Source: Methylomicrobium sp035916875 (GTDB lineage: Bacteria; Pseudomonadota; Gammaproteobacteria; Methylococcales; Methylomonadaceae). Taken from it: a DNA stretch of 64,000 bases. The stretch spans positions 1-64,000 of the forward strand of contig NZ_JAXUHN010000055.1 in the NCBI RefSeq assembly GCF_035916875.1, read 5' to 3'. The translations under genes and the position numbers were made by a program. Positions 35,276 to 44,951 of the stretch are shown here, in pieces (within the stretch, counting starts at the first letter, position 1; every line of letters begins with the position of its first letter). The notes beneath the pieces are model-generated. The model did not search any database. It was not told the DNA's origin and saw only the letters and a program-made list of their open reading frames with translations.

Positions 35276-35354
35276 CTGGCGGCCATGCGTGTAGGCATGA
35301 ACATCCGTGGGCAACGTACAGTTAGGCGGCTCCATAGATAGCGCAGTGAAAGCT

Positions 35355-35834
35355 TCAGTAAGGCGTTCCGTCCTTGTGGGTGAAGTGCCATTTGCCGTTC
35401 TTGAGATCGGCTTGAAGATCATCGTCCGGGTACGCGCCCTGATCTCCGGAGGTTCTATCGCCGACTTCGAGGTATACGACGACTTCGGAAGTGTCGTTTA
35501 TCAAGTGGTGGGCATTACCCGTACCGGCCTTAAAGCCGGCGCACATGCCCGGCGCGAGCGGCGTGCTGCCCTCGTCCGTTCGCAGTGTTGGATAGCCGCT
35601 GAGGATGTAGATGAATTCGTCCTGTTGGGTATGACTATGGCGAAGGGCAGAGACCGCTTTCGGGGCAAGACGGGTTAAGTTGACACCAAAGTGAGTCAAC
35701 CCGAAGACATCGCCCAGTTGCCGCTTTTCTCTCCCCTTCATCTGCGAGGCAAACGGTTCAGGGTAATTCGAGGGGGTGGTACGCGGAGGCACTTCTTCTG
35801 CCAGCACTGCAATGGGGGGCTTGGGGATACTCAT
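35355..35834 (-). CDS. Cupin-domain protein
   Basis: 159 residues. The cupin motif 1 region is ALRHSHTQQDEFIYILSGYPTLRTDEG, with His-x-His and Glu ligands for a metal, and motif 2 is PGMCAGFKAGTGNAHHLIND. A small beta-barrel, possibly a sugar- or metabolite-binding protein; the substrate cannot be read from the sequence. It follows the SnoaL-like gene on the same strand. Confidence 0.85.
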   Translation of the reverse strand: MSIPKPPIAVLAEEVPPRTTPSNYPEPFASQMKGREKRQLGDVFGLTHFGVNLTRLAPKAVSALRHSHTQQDEFIYILSGYPTLRTDEGSTPLAPGMCAGFKAGTGNAHHLINDTSEVVVYLEVGDRTSGDQGAYPDDDLQADLKNGKWHFTHKDGTPY

Positions 35835-35893
35835 GGGATGTACTTGGGGCTAACCGGTCAGGTGCTGAAGGCTGATATGAAATGAGGTGGTAT

Positions 35894-36280
35894 TCATGGC
35901 TCGTAGTGCGCCTGAGCGCGGAAGACCAAGCCGGCTTCATTGAAATGGAAGACCTCTGCCACACGTTGGCCGGTGGCGCCCACGTAATGAATGACAATAC
36001 TGTTGACCCCAATCAGCGTGCAGAGGGGTTCGAAGCGCAAATTCGGGAAAAGTGTCAGTGCCTTGGTCCAGTAGGCGCCGACCGCCTGTTTACCTTGAAG
36101 CCGTCCTTCCGGATTACCGGTCACCTGGATGATAACCGGCGAGGACATTTCGAAGTCATCGGTGTAGTGAGCCAGGATGCGGGGTAAATCGTGCGCATTC
36201 CAGGCATCGAGCCAATTCTTGGCAAAGTGTTCGGCGAATTCTCTGTTCATTCGATAGTGGCTTGTGGCGGTCTGTGCCAA
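35894..36280 (-). CDS. SnoaL/NTF2-like protein
   Basis: 128 residues from the frame opening, or 119 from ATG 36253 (MNREFAEHFAKNW), the likelier start. The NTF2-like fold is suggested by WLDAWNAHDLPRILAHYTDDFEMSSPV, LQGKQAVGAYWTKAL and the closing EVFHFNEAGLVFRAQAHY. Such proteins are small isomerases, hydrolases or ligand binders; the role is not readable. It lies between the cupin and methyltransferase genes on the same strand with ~60-base gaps. Confidence 0.8.
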   Translation of the reverse strand: MAQTATSHYRMNREFAEHFAKNWLDAWNAHDLPRILAHYTDDFEMSSPVIIQVTGNPEGRLQGKQAVGAYWTKALTLFPNLRFEPLCTLIGVNSIVIHYVGATGQRVAEVFHFNEAGLVFRAQAHYEP

Positions 36281-36334
36281 ACATTGTCTTCGGCTGAGTA
36301 AGCGGTTAGCTGCTGCCTCCGCAGGAAAGCTTTA

Positions 36335-37015
36335 TTATACATTTTTTGCCACTAGCATTTGTGTGGCCCCTTTTTGGAATTCATAGTGCACGTCAACCAA
36401 AGCGACATTGATCCCGCCTACCTCCAATTCAGCGATGACGGGCTTAAGATGCGGTGAGGCTTGATTGTTGCTAAGCGATAGCAGGGGATAAACCCGAACT
36501 TCTTTGGCTATACGGCACAGCTCTTTCATCGAAAGAATATGCTGATTCTGATCCACGTGCTCGCTATACAAGAACAAATAATGCGAACACAGCGCGATTT
36601 CAAATTCACCATCCTCGAACGGAAGGGCTGGCAAGGAGGCATTCAGGTAGCGACCGCTGTCTTTTGCTACGCCATAATCAGCGAGAAAGCGGCGCATGGC
36701 CTGCATTCTTACTTTCCCCAGCGCTTCCACATTGGGAATGTGCTTCCAAACATAGTCATCTTTATGTTTGGAAACTTGTTCGATGACTTGGGAGTACACT
36801 TCACCAATTCTGGATTGAATTTGATCGGCATTAAATTGATAGATAGGGTCAACTGAAATGACATGGCCGTTTTGTTCGGTTAATTCAGCATTAAAAGATA
36901 CCGGCCCATCCCCACAGCCAAGAATTTTCTTGCTGAGGTCATCGGTTGAAAGCGAGAACATTGCTTTGTACTCACTTAACGATCGGCCCCAAGGGATGAC
37001 GCTTGATAATTCCAC
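36335..37015 (-). CDS. SAM-dependent methyltransferase-like protein
   Basis: 226 residues. The glycine-rich motif I (SKKILGCGDGPVSFNAEL) and acidic motif II (GHVISVDPIY) are those of class I methyltransferases, and LPFEDGEFEIALCSHYLFLY is the motif IV region. The C-terminal KGATQMLVAKNV ends the sheet. Substrate unknown. It follows a second methyltransferase gene by 42 bases, so the pair is probably co-transcribed. Confidence 0.8.
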   Translation of the reverse strand: MELSSVIPWGRSLSEYKAMFSLSTDDLSKKILGCGDGPVSFNAELTEQNGHVISVDPIYQFNADQIQSRIGEVYSQVIEQVSKHKDDYVWKHIPNVEALGKVRMQAMRRFLADYGVAKDSGRYLNASLPALPFEDGEFEIALCSHYLFLYSEHVDQNQHILSMKELCRIAKEVRVYPLLSLSNNQASPHLKPVIAELEVGGINVALVDVHYEFQKGATQMLVAKNV

Positions 37016-37057
37016 ACTATTTCCTCAATGTATTTCTGAACGAGTTTGAACTGATAT

Positions 37058-37855
37058 TTATACTTTTTCTGCTTCCACTTCAAGCCGTACCATCGGGACA
37101 TGAACACGGCCCTCTGCATCCAGGGGGGCTTTCTCAAGGTAGCTTGTGGCGATTAATTCAATAAATTGCTCCCTTTCACCTTCGGACACACGTTCGGTAT
37201 AGGGTAACCATGTCGTCCGGATCCAGCCTTTGAATTTTTCCCTATTCGCATGTACGGCATCTTTGCTAATCAGTTCCACACGTTGAGTTTGGAAACCGGC
37301 TGCCAACAACATGCCCTCATAGTCTTCTATCCCCATAAAGCCGTAAGGAAATTCGAAATTTTGAAAATATGCCTTCCATTCAGGGAGTAACAGAATTTGA
37401 TTCAAAACGGATAGATACGAACGGACCCCGTCCTTCGCGCCCATTTGCAGCAGGATTTTTCCACCCGGTTTGAGGCTTTTAAACAGCCCTTCTACCACAG
37501 ATCTGTGATCTTTGATCCAGTGCAATACTGCATTGGAAAACACCACGTCAAACCGGTTTTCAAAGGCTAACGCGCGGGCATCCATCAGTTCAAATATGAG
37601 GTTCGGATAGCGGCTGGCGGGATATTGCCGGCGGGCGAGCGTAACCATTGAACTTGAGTTATCAATCCCAATGACGGTTCCATTGGGTACCAGATCGGCT
37701 ATTTCAGCGGTTACCTTGCCATCGCCGCAACCCAGGTCAAGAACATCTTCTGACCCGGTCAGCGCTAATTTTGCGATCAACTCGCTGGCCCATTGCTGTT
37801 GGGCTGCGGAGTTTTGCTGGTAATCCCCGGCATTCCAATTATATGCACTCATCAT
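37058..37855 (-). CDS. Class I methyltransferase, trans-aconitate methyltransferase-like
   Basis: 265 residues, or 264 from ATG 37852. Motif I is VLDLGCGDGKVTAEIADL, followed by VIGIDNSSSMVTLAR, and FDVVFSNAVLHWIKDHRSVVEGLF matches the Tam-type motif. The start MSAYNWNAGDYQQNSAAQQQ resembles the Tam N-terminus. It could methylate a small carboxylate. Divergent from the XRE regulator at 37944 with about 90 bp between, a likely control region. Confidence 0.85.
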   Translation of the reverse strand: MMSAYNWNAGDYQQNSAAQQQWASELIAKLALTGSEDVLDLGCGDGKVTAEIADLVPNGTVIGIDNSSSMVTLARRQYPASRYPNLIFELMDARALAFENRFDVVFSNAVLHWIKDHRSVVEGLFKSLKPGGKILLQMGAKDGVRSYLSVLNQILLLPEWKAYFQNFEFPYGFMGIEDYEGMLLAAGFQTQRVELISKDAVHANREKFKGWIRTTWLPYTERVSEGEREQFIELIATSYLEKAPLDAEGRVHVPMVRLEVEAEKV

Positions 37856-37943
37856 GAATTCCTAAACTAATGGATGGAATGCTATTGTTTCGCCATAGTT
37901 TAACTGGTACAAGATAACACTTTATACGGGTATAAAAACAACC

Positions 37944-38726
37944 ATGACCGGATCCCATCCGCGCCGTCTCCTCGGCTCCTTTATCCGCGCCCACCGCGAG
38001 CATTTGCCCGTACCCACTAAAGCGATGGGGCGGCGACGAACGCCTGGGTGGCGGCGCGAAGAATTGGCCGATGCGGCCGGCGTGAGTGTCACCTGGCTCA
38101 CTTGGTTGGAACAAGGACGTGATGTGAAGGCTTCGGTAGCCGCGCTAACGCGTCTTGCCGAGGCGTTACAACTCATGCCGGCCGAACGGGCTTCGTTGTT
38201 CGATCTGGCGGGTAAACGCGATCCGGCCGGTGCGGTTGAACCGCGGACGGAACTGTTGCCGGAACTTCTAAATTTGCCCTCGCTGTTTAAGGGACCGGCC
38301 TATCTGATCGATCGCAACTGGACGGCCAGGACCTGGAATAATGAGGCGACCCAATTATTCATCGGCTGGCTGGACACCGCATCAACAGAACGCAATTTAC
38401 TGAAATTTGTCTTTCTTAATCCCGATGCGCAGCGCTTGATAATCGATTGGTCGGAGCGTGTTCGGCGCTTGGTTGCCGAATTCCGTGCCGACTATAGCCG
38501 ACGCCCGCAGGATTCAAATATGCAAGCACTGATTGACGAGCTGTTAGCTAAAAGTCAGGAATTCTCCCACTATTGGCGAGAACAAGCTGTGCTAAACAGA
38601 GAGGGCGGGGAACGTTGTTTTAACCATCCCTTACAGGGGGAACTGATTTATTTACAGACCACATTGATTGTCGCCTTGCAACCTGACTGCAAACTGGTTT
38701 GTTTGATACCTTTGAAGGAGAAGTAA
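37944..38726 (+). CDS. XRE-family regulator with MmyB-like ligand domain
   Basis: 260 residues. The N-terminal HTH shows LGSFIRAHREHLPVP, RRRTPGWRREELADAAGVSVTWLTWLEQGRD and VAALTRLAEALQL; the C-terminal part (GPAYLIDRNWTARTWNNEATQLF, NLLKFVFLNPDAQRLI, LVAEFRADYSRRP) is the MmyB-like domain. These are usually repressors or activators of an adjacent divergent gene, here the methyltransferase pair. Last residues LVCLIPLKEK. Confidence 0.9.
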   Translation: MTGSHPRRLLGSFIRAHREHLPVPTKAMGRRRTPGWRREELADAAGVSVTWLTWLEQGRDVKASVAALTRLAEALQLMPAERASLFDLAGKRDPAGAVEPRTELLPELLNLPSLFKGPAYLIDRNWTARTWNNEATQLFIGWLDTASTERNLLKFVFLNPDAQRLIIDWSERVRRLVAEFRADYSRRPQDSNMQALIDELLAKSQEFSHYWREQAVLNREGGERCFNHPLQGELIYLQTTLIVALQPDCKLVCLIPLKEK

Positions 38727-39046
38727 CGATTAGATAACGCTGATTTTTCGGACACTAGTCGATTCTTTGCATATTCTTGCTCAAAGATGCCGTCCAAAAT
38801 TATATAAACCAGTCAGTTTTTCCTACTTCAAAGCAGTCACTGGTAATGCAGTTTAGCTATAAGCCGGCAGTCGGCCAATTCCCGCCACCTGGTGGATGTC
38901 AACGAATGGCTGGTTGCCTTGCCATTGCTGCCCGTCAGGCCAATCGACCTAGTTCAGCAGCTGGTTCGGCGCTGTCCAAGCTAGAATTCGAAGTCGAACC
39001 CTTTCGCCTTCGCTACTCGGTAAATGGCATCGAAGCACTCGCTACT
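38727..39046. other. Intergenic stretch with a decayed gene tail
   Basis: No intact gene. On the minus strand just after the SMP-30 stop, 38983-39036 reads CFDAIYRVAKAKGFDFEF then a stop. A related reading, LDATYKVAREKGIGV plus stop, lies at ~40380-40430, beyond the cupin gene. The two look like C-terminal ends of the same unknown family bracketing the SMP-30/cupin pair. Confidence 0.35.
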
Positions 39047-39913
39047 TCATGGTATTCCTGCACCCGGAACATCCACCTCGACAACTCGGAAGCTTGCGCT
39101 CGGATTTCGCTGGATTTCTGCCGGATCGTGGGAGCCAGACGCACAGATGAAGAGGTGCCGGCGTTCCGGATCTCCCAGCATTACCGCATAGGCATGAGTG
39201 TCAATCTTGATCCGATCCGTGATCTCCCCGCCTTCGCGAACCCGCACCAGACTGTCCTCGCCCTCTGGATTGGCGCACCACACAGCCCCCTGGGCGTCGA
39301 GGCAGATGCCATCAGGGTCAACGGACGAGGGCAACTGTGCCCAGACCTGCCGGTTGCTGAGGGAGCCGTCCTCCTGGATATCGAAGGCGGTCAGGCGATG
39401 GCCGAGCGTCTCGCCGACGATGAGCCTTCGTCCGTCGGGGGTGATAACCATGCCGTTCGGGAAGAAGAGCTTGTCGGCGACCACGGACGCTCGACCATCA
39501 GGGGCGACGAGGACGATCACGCAGGTTTCGACGGGCTTGGCCGCCGGGTCCAGGAAGTTGTAGCCGATGTCCCCCACATACAGACGGCCTTTGGCGTCCA
39601 CGATGCCGTCGCTCAAGCAGAACTGGGTCAAGTCGCTGATGTCGGCCACTTGTTGAAGGGCAGCTCCGGCCCTACGGTGAATCTGACGCTGAAACGCATC
39701 ACCAACCACGACCGTTCCCTCGGGGATGAGCCCGAAACCGTTCGGGATGAACGGCAGTTCCAGTACCGTTGCGACAGAACCGGTGAGGTCCACAGTCTTG
39801 ATCCGATTGTCGTGGATGTCGATGAACCACAACTTGCCGTTGTACCAACGGGGACTCTCGGTGAACTTCAGGCCGGAGGTGGAATCAACCAGTGTTCTGA
39901 TGTGGGTCATCAT
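39047..39913 (-). CDS. SMP-30/gluconolactonase-family protein
   Basis: 288 residues. The six-bladed propeller pattern is visible: LKFTESPRWYNGKLWFIDIHDNRI, LSDGIVDAKGRLYVGDIGYNF, FFPNGMVITPDGRRLIVGETL and PDGICLDAQGAVWCANP, with metal-binding Glu (TESPRW), Asn (PNGM) and Asp (DGIC). It probably hydrolyses a sugar lactone or similar ester. It lies 47 bases downstream of a cupin gene on the same strand and may act with it in one catabolic step. Confidence 0.9.
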   Translation of the reverse strand: MMTHIRTLVDSTSGLKFTESPRWYNGKLWFIDIHDNRIKTVDLTGSVATVLELPFIPNGFGLIPEGTVVVGDAFQRQIHRRAGAALQQVADISDLTQFCLSDGIVDAKGRLYVGDIGYNFLDPAAKPVETCVIVLVAPDGRASVVADKLFFPNGMVITPDGRRLIVGETLGHRLTAFDIQEDGSLSNRQVWAQLPSSVDPDGICLDAQGAVWCANPEGEDSLVRVREGGEITDRIKIDTHAYAVMLGDPERRHLFICASGSHDPAEIQRNPSASFRVVEVDVPGAGIP

Positions 39914-39960
39914 CGCGTACTTTCTCGTTGGTGTTTGGGTTCTGGCTACCTACAGATGTC

Positions 39961-40329
39961 TCAGGATTCGGCCCGATTGACGAACGCTAAGATCAAGTCA
40001 GTGATCGCCCGAGTTACATGCCCCTTGCCGGTAAGGTCGTTGCAGAAAAGTATCTCGCCGGGGTGGAATCGCCGCGCTTCGCCGTCGCTGGTCACCACTT
40101 CGCCCTCGCCCGACAGGACGATGGCGATGTAGGGCTGGGGGGCGTTGTGGGCGGGCGCGTCCGTCCCGGCTGGGACCGAGAAAACGCACATGGTCGTGAC
40201 AGCCCCGCAATCGCTCATCTGCCCCATGGGATTCGGCGGTGGACCCATGGCAACCCCACGGTCCGGTATGTCCTGGATGCCGAAGTGCGTCTCGCCCCGT
40301 TCGTCTGCATGGACCATGGGGAATTTCAT
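39961..40329 (-). CDS. Cupin-domain protein (small)
   Basis: 122 residues, beginning MKFPMVHADERGETHFGIQD. The cupin core is VFSVPAGTDAPAHNAPQPYIAIVLSGEGEVVTSDGEARRFHPGEILFCNDLTGKGH, here split by blades typical of a single-domain cupin; the usual HxH is replaced by PAHNAP, so metal binding is uncertain. Upstream partner of the SMP-30 gene. Confidence 0.8.
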   Translation of the reverse strand: MKFPMVHADERGETHFGIQDIPDRGVAMGPPPNPMGQMSDCGAVTTMCVFSVPAGTDAPAHNAPQPYIAIVLSGEGEVVTSDGEARRFHPGEILFCNDLTGKGHVTRAITDLILAFVNRAES

Positions 40330-40500
40330 AACTGTTATCCTCCTGGTTTATGGTAGATCGAGTTCCTTGAACGGTGTCAGACCCCGATCCCTTTCTCTCT
40401 CGCTACTTTGTAGGTGGCATCGAGATAACATCCTATCAGTCTAAAAAGACAAAAGCTACTTGGCCTCACACAACATTGCGGCAGCAGTAAGCCATCCCGA

Positions 40501-41961
40501 TCATTCATTTTCTTCGATAATGGCCTTCACTCGTCTAGAGTTGACGGCCTGAACCAAAGCCGCGTGATCGCGCTCGGTCTGGTCCGCATAGGCCATCGCA
40601 AAGCTGCCGATCGCTTGGTCGAAGCTGTCCGATTTGCCCAGATAGCCGCTGATCGTCGCCGCATCCCCGGATCGGGCATGGGCGCGGGCCAAGGTCCAGC
40701 CGCATATTTCGGCATAAAGGTGAAATTGCTGGACTGTACCGCCTTCAATCGGCGCGGACATTTTCATATCGCGCAACTGACGCACGAAGAAATCGCGGCC
40801 GGTATCAGACACTCGAGCCCACCCCAAAAAAATGTCGCTGGACGATTGTATCAGCCGTTGCCCCATCACCACGCGCTGCGCGTGATTATCATAGCGGCTT
40901 TCGCCGGCATAGGGCTCCAACACCGAAGGGCAGGCTTCCTTGAACTGCAGCAACAAGGGATGATTCTCCGCGGAGAAAAATAGCCCGACGAAGCAGCGTG
41001 TGCCGACGCTGCCGATGCCGACGACTTTCGCTGCAAAGTCTTCCAGACGATAGCGGTCGAACAGCACTCGGCGCTCGTCCGAAAGGCTTTGGCGATAGGC
41101 TTCAAGCACGTCTTGAGCCCGCTGTGCATACTCCTCGCCTTGAACATGGAACATTATCGGCGGCTGGTCGAGTAGTCGGTGGCGTCCTCCCACCACAGAG
41201 GCAATTTTAGGCAGGAGATAATCGCCAATACGCTGCTGCGCTTTCTCGACTAACCTCTCGCGGAATCTTCTAATTTTTTCATCGGGCGCCATCGCAATCA
41301 GGGTGTCGGCATCCAGGCGGTCATACCAGATTTCCAAGGGATTCATCTTTGAATACTCCCGTAATTTCTCCCGATACGCCCGGACGCATTCGACGGCTAC
41401 CGCTTGAGCGTCTTCGTCGCTGAACTGTCCGTCACGGACAGCAACCGCGAAACTGGCCGCCAGGCGTTTGATATCCCATTCCCAGGGGGCGGGCAGGGTT
41501 TCGTCGAAATCGTTGATGTCGAATATCAAATTGCGTTCGGGAGTGGCGAACGCGCCGAAATTGAGCAGATGGCAGTCGCCGCAGGCTTGTACCCGCAAGC
41601 CGGTGGTTGGCGTGGTCGACAGATCGTAAGCCATCAGCCCAGCGGAACCGCGTAGAAAAGTGAAGGGGCTGCGCAACATGCGCCCATAACGGATCGGTAC
41701 GAGTTCCGGTACTCGGTCCTGATTGGACGCTTCCAGGACATCAATGGGGTCTTGGCGATTAGCCGGCGCTGTCCACCCGGCGTGGCTCGCGCGCGTCACC
41801 TTCTCGCGTAGCAGCTTGCCGGCGGCGATACGCTCCTCGCGGGAGCGAAATTCTACATGCTGCGGCTCCACCGAAGCGACCGAGGTTTCCGCTTTTTTGG
41901 CTTTTTTGTGAATGGAGACTACCGTATCTTTTTTCTCGGTTTTTTTCTCTTTGGTGATCAT
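40501..41961 (-). CDS. DUF2252 family protein
   Basis: 486 residues. After a Lys-rich N-terminus (KEKKTEKKDTVVSIHKKAKK), the DUF2252 core shows MLRSPFTFLRGSAGLMAYDL, QACGDCHLLNFGAFATPERNLIFDINDFDE and WEWDIKRLAASFAVA. The kinase-like GDxHxxN...DxxDFD motif suggests phosphotransferase ancestry, but no activity is established that I know of. Late motifs include VVGIGSVGTRCFVGLF. Monocistronic; about 600 bp without a gene separate it from the divergent sulfatase. Confidence 0.9.
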   Translation of the reverse strand: MITKEKKTEKKDTVVSIHKKAKKAETSVASVEPQHVEFRSREERIAAGKLLREKVTRASHAGWTAPANRQDPIDVLEASNQDRVPELVPIRYGRMLRSPFTFLRGSAGLMAYDLSTTPTTGLRVQACGDCHLLNFGAFATPERNLIFDINDFDETLPAPWEWDIKRLAASFAVAVRDGQFSDEDAQAVAVECVRAYREKLREYSKMNPLEIWYDRLDADTLIAMAPDEKIRRFRERLVEKAQQRIGDYLLPKIASVVGGRHRLLDQPPIMFHVQGEEYAQRAQDVLEAYRQSLSDERRVLFDRYRLEDFAAKVVGIGSVGTRCFVGLFFSAENHPLLLQFKEACPSVLEPYAGESRYDNHAQRVVMGQRLIQSSSDIFLGWARVSDTGRDFFVRQLRDMKMSAPIEGGTVQQFHLYAEICGWTLARAHARSGDAATISGYLGKSDSFDQAIGSFAMAYADQTERDHAALVQAVNSRRVKAIIEENE

Positions 41962-42564
41962 GACTTTGTTGCCCTTATGTTTAAGTTATTAAATAAATCA
42001 TGGACTAAATTTCGATAATTTGGCAATTCGTAAAAATACCAATAGTTTGCACCGTAGGATGAGTCATATTTGCTTACACTAGGTTCTGTTGACGTAACGC
42101 TTACCGCTAATCAATGAGTTACTATCGTGCTGAAATGAAATAAAGGCATCCAAAGACTCTTTGGGATTCTGAGTTTAGACAAGCCATGCTGAATTAACGG
42201 TGCCTATAATTGCCATTTATTCTAACCACATGATTTATATAAATTAGTGATTGTCTTCTTATATCAGCATAACCTAGAACTTAACATATTTCACATGAGC
42301 GGACTGATCCAAACAAGAATTCATTTTTTTCAACCCAGACATTAGACTAAAGTCCAATAGTGCGATCTGCTTGCTCTGGAATATAGTGACTCCATGGGAA
42401 ATGGAATAGAATCGTTGCAGAGAAATGATTGTTGGAAACCTCTAAAAATAACAAAACCCCTTAATTGAGCCCAAAAACGTAACAGCGTGATTTAATTGTG
42501 CCGAGTTCTAGATGACAATAGCTGAGCCACTGCCTGGGAATTTTCTTAACCATACGGAAGAATA
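41962..42564. other. Gene-free AT-rich region upstream of the arylsulfatase
   Basis: About 600 bp between divergent genes with no open frame I can support and no clear operator. It presumably holds promoters for DUF2252 and the sulfatase operon. No CRISPR, tRNA or clear transposon end is visible. Confidence 0.5.
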
Positions 42565-44931
42565 ATGAAAAAAAATCATATTGTGTTTGTCACTTTAATG
42601 ACTTTGTTTTTGGCCAGTTTCGAAGTCCCCGCAGCCAAAAGCGAAGCCAAGCAAAAAGAAGGCATCGATCGCACCGTACTGCCGATTTCGGAACCCACCC
42701 CTCCTCGGATTACCGAACTTGATGTTCGCAACGCCAAAGCCCCGCCGCGTTTTGAAGTGAAAGCACCTAAGGACGCGCCAAACGTGGTTATCGTACTGAT
42801 CGACGACATGGGATTTGGTACCGCGAAAACTTTCGGCGGCCAGGTTGAAATGCCAACTTTGGACAGTCTGGCTCAAGGCGGCTTGCGATACAATAATTTT
42901 CATACGACCGCCCTATGCTCGCCTACTAGGCAAGCATTAAAAACCGGTCGTAACCACCATACCGGCAACACGGGTTCTATCATGGAAACCGCGACGGCTT
43001 TCCCCGGTAATACCGGTGTGCTTCCCGGCAGCGTAGCACCGTTGGCCGAAATGCTTAGGCTCAATGGTTACAGTACCGGCGCCTTCGGCAAATGGCATGA
43101 AACTGCTCCTTGGGAAACCAGTGTCTCGGGGCCTTTTACTCGCTGGCCTACTTTGCAGGGTTTTGACAAGTTTTATGGTTTTCTCGGAGGGGAAACCAAC
43201 CAGTGGTCACCGACTATTTTTGACGGGGTGACCAAAGTCGAGCCGCCGCACGATCCGAAGTATCACTTCACTACGGATATGACCAACCAGGCCATTGCCT
43301 GGGTGCGATACCAGCAGGCGCTGACGCCCGACAAGCCATTCTTTATCTACTATGCACCCGGCGCAACGCATGCGCCACACCATGTAGCGAAGGAGTGGTC
43401 GGATAATTACAAAGGCAAATTCGACCAGGGCTGGGATAAGTTGAGGGAGGAAACGTTACAGCGGCAAATCCAATTGGGGGTTGTCCCAACCGGAACCCGG
43501 CTAGCGGGCAAACCGGAGGCTATCAAGGATTGGGACAAACTTTCAGACGATGAAAAGCGCCTGTTCACACGTCAGGTCGAAGTCTACGCTGGCTTCGCCG
43601 AACAGACCGATCACGAGATTGGCCGTCTGGTCAACACCCTAAAGGAAATCGGCGAATTGGACAACACCTTGTTCATCTATATCGCGGGTGACAATGGCGC
43701 CAGCGCGGAAGGCGGTATGTCGGGTATGTACAACGAAATAACCTATTTCAACGGCATCAAGGAAACCGTCGAGGACCAAATCAAACATATCGATCATTGG
43801 GGAGATCCGAAAACTTTTCCGCATATGGCGGCGGGCTGGGCAGTGGCTTTCGATACGCCTTTCATGTGGACCAAACAGGTGGCATCCAACTTTGGAGGCA
43901 CCCGCAACGGTATGGTGATTCACTGGCCCAAAGGCATTCAGGCTAAAAACGAAATCCGCAGTCAGTTTCATCACGTCATCGACATTGCGCCGACCGTACT
44001 GGAAACGGCTCATCTTCCGGAACCCAAGATCGTCAATGGGGTTAAACAGATTCCAATCGAGGGTGTCAGCCTGGCATACAGTTTTAATGATGCACACGCC
44101 AAAGATCGCCACCTGACTCAATATTTCGAAATTTTCGGCAACCGTGCCATTTACCACGACGGCTGGTTTGCCGGAACGGTGCATAAGGCGCCTTGGGAGC
44201 CGCAACCTCGCCACCCATTGGCCGAAGATGCCTGGGAGCTATTCGATGTGCGTAAGGACTTTAGCCTCAGCAACAATCAGGCAAAGGATAATCCAAAGAA
44301 ATTGGCTCAGATGCAAAAACTGTTCATGTCGGAAGCGGCCAAGTACAACGTGCTGCCGATCGACGACCGTGGTATCGAACGATTTAATGCCAAGCTGGTC
44401 GGCCGGCCCGACCTGATGGGCGATCGCACGTCCCTGACTCTTGCAGAAGGCATGACCGGGATGCTGGAAAATGTCTTCATCAACGTGAAAAACCGGTCCA
44501 AGACCATTACCGCCAAGATCGATATTCCCCAAGGTGGCGCTAATGGCGTTATCATTGCCCAAGGTGGACGGTTTGGTGGGTGGAGTCTGTACCTTAAGGA
44601 TGGAAAACCTGCTTATACTTATAACTACCTTGGACTGAACAACTACACTATCAATGCCAAGGAGGCATTGCCAGCCGGTAAGGCGGTCTTGGTGTTCGAT
44701 TTTGCTTACGATGGTGGCGGCCTGGGCAAAGGTGGCATGGGCACACTCTCTGTCGATGGCCGTAAAATCGCCGAGGGCCGCATCGAACGCACGCATCCAA
44801 TGGCCTTCTCAGCGGACGAAACTGCCGATGTGGGGACTGACGAAGCCACACCGGTAGTCGATGACATCGGCGAAGGCGCTAAAACCCGATTTACCGGCAA
44901 GATCGAGTCGGTGACAATCGATGTGAAATAG
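42565..44931 (+). CDS. Secreted arylsulfatase (type I, Cys-type)
   Basis: 788 residues. A signal peptide is visible (MKKNHIVFVTLMTLFLASFE, cleavage probably after VPAA). The sulfatase motif CSPTRQALKTGR has the Cys (~118) that is converted to formylglycine, and NVVIVLIDDMGFG gives the metal Asp pair. GDNGASAEGG and the mid-protein HHVIDIAPTVLETA are further family marks. It desulfates an ester in the periplasm; the substrate is unknown. It needs a formylglycine-generating enzyme that is not in the window. OprB porin gene follows by 20 bases. Confidence 0.93.
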   Translation: MKKNHIVFVTLMTLFLASFEVPAAKSEAKQKEGIDRTVLPISEPTPPRITELDVRNAKAPPRFEVKAPKDAPNVVIVLIDDMGFGTAKTFGGQVEMPTLDSLAQGGLRYNNFHTTALCSPTRQALKTGRNHHTGNTGSIMETATAFPGNTGVLPGSVAPLAEMLRLNGYSTGAFGKWHETAPWETSVSGPFTRWPTLQGFDKFYGFLGGETNQWSPTIFDGVTKVEPPHDPKYHFTTDMTNQAIAWVRYQQALTPDKPFFIYYAPGATHAPHHVAKEWSDNYKGKFDQGWDKLREETLQRQIQLGVVPTGTRLAGKPEAIKDWDKLSDDEKRLFTRQVEVYAGFAEQTDHEIGRLVNTLKEIGELDNTLFIYIAGDNGASAEGGMSGMYNEITYFNGIKETVEDQIKHIDHWGDPKTFPHMAAGWAVAFDTPFMWTKQVASNFGGTRNGMVIHWPKGIQAKNEIRSQFHHVIDIAPTVLETAHLPEPKIVNGVKQIPIEGVSLAYSFNDAHAKDRHLTQYFEIFGNRAIYHDGWFAGTVHKAPWEPQPRHPLAEDAWELFDVRKDFSLSNNQAKDNPKKLAQMQKLFMSEAAKYNVLPIDDRGIERFNAKLVGRPDLMGDRTSLTLAEGMTGMLENVFINVKNRSKTITAKIDIPQGGANGVIIAQGGRFGGWSLYLKDGKPAYTYNYLGLNNYTINAKEALPAGKAVLVFDFAYDGGGLGKGGMGTLSVDGRKIAEGRIERTHPMAFSADETADVGTDEATPVVDDIGEGAKTRFTGKIESVTIDVK

Positions 44932-44951
44932 GTTTTAACAGGAATTTAGCC

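Noticed and set aside
35264..35333. attC-like ends (GCCTAAC ... GTTGAGC) next to small same-strand genes, suggesting an integron cassette array
   Set aside because: The GTTGAGC lies inside the ATPase remnant, internal pairing is poor, and gaps between the following genes (42-60 bp) lack matching attC ends.
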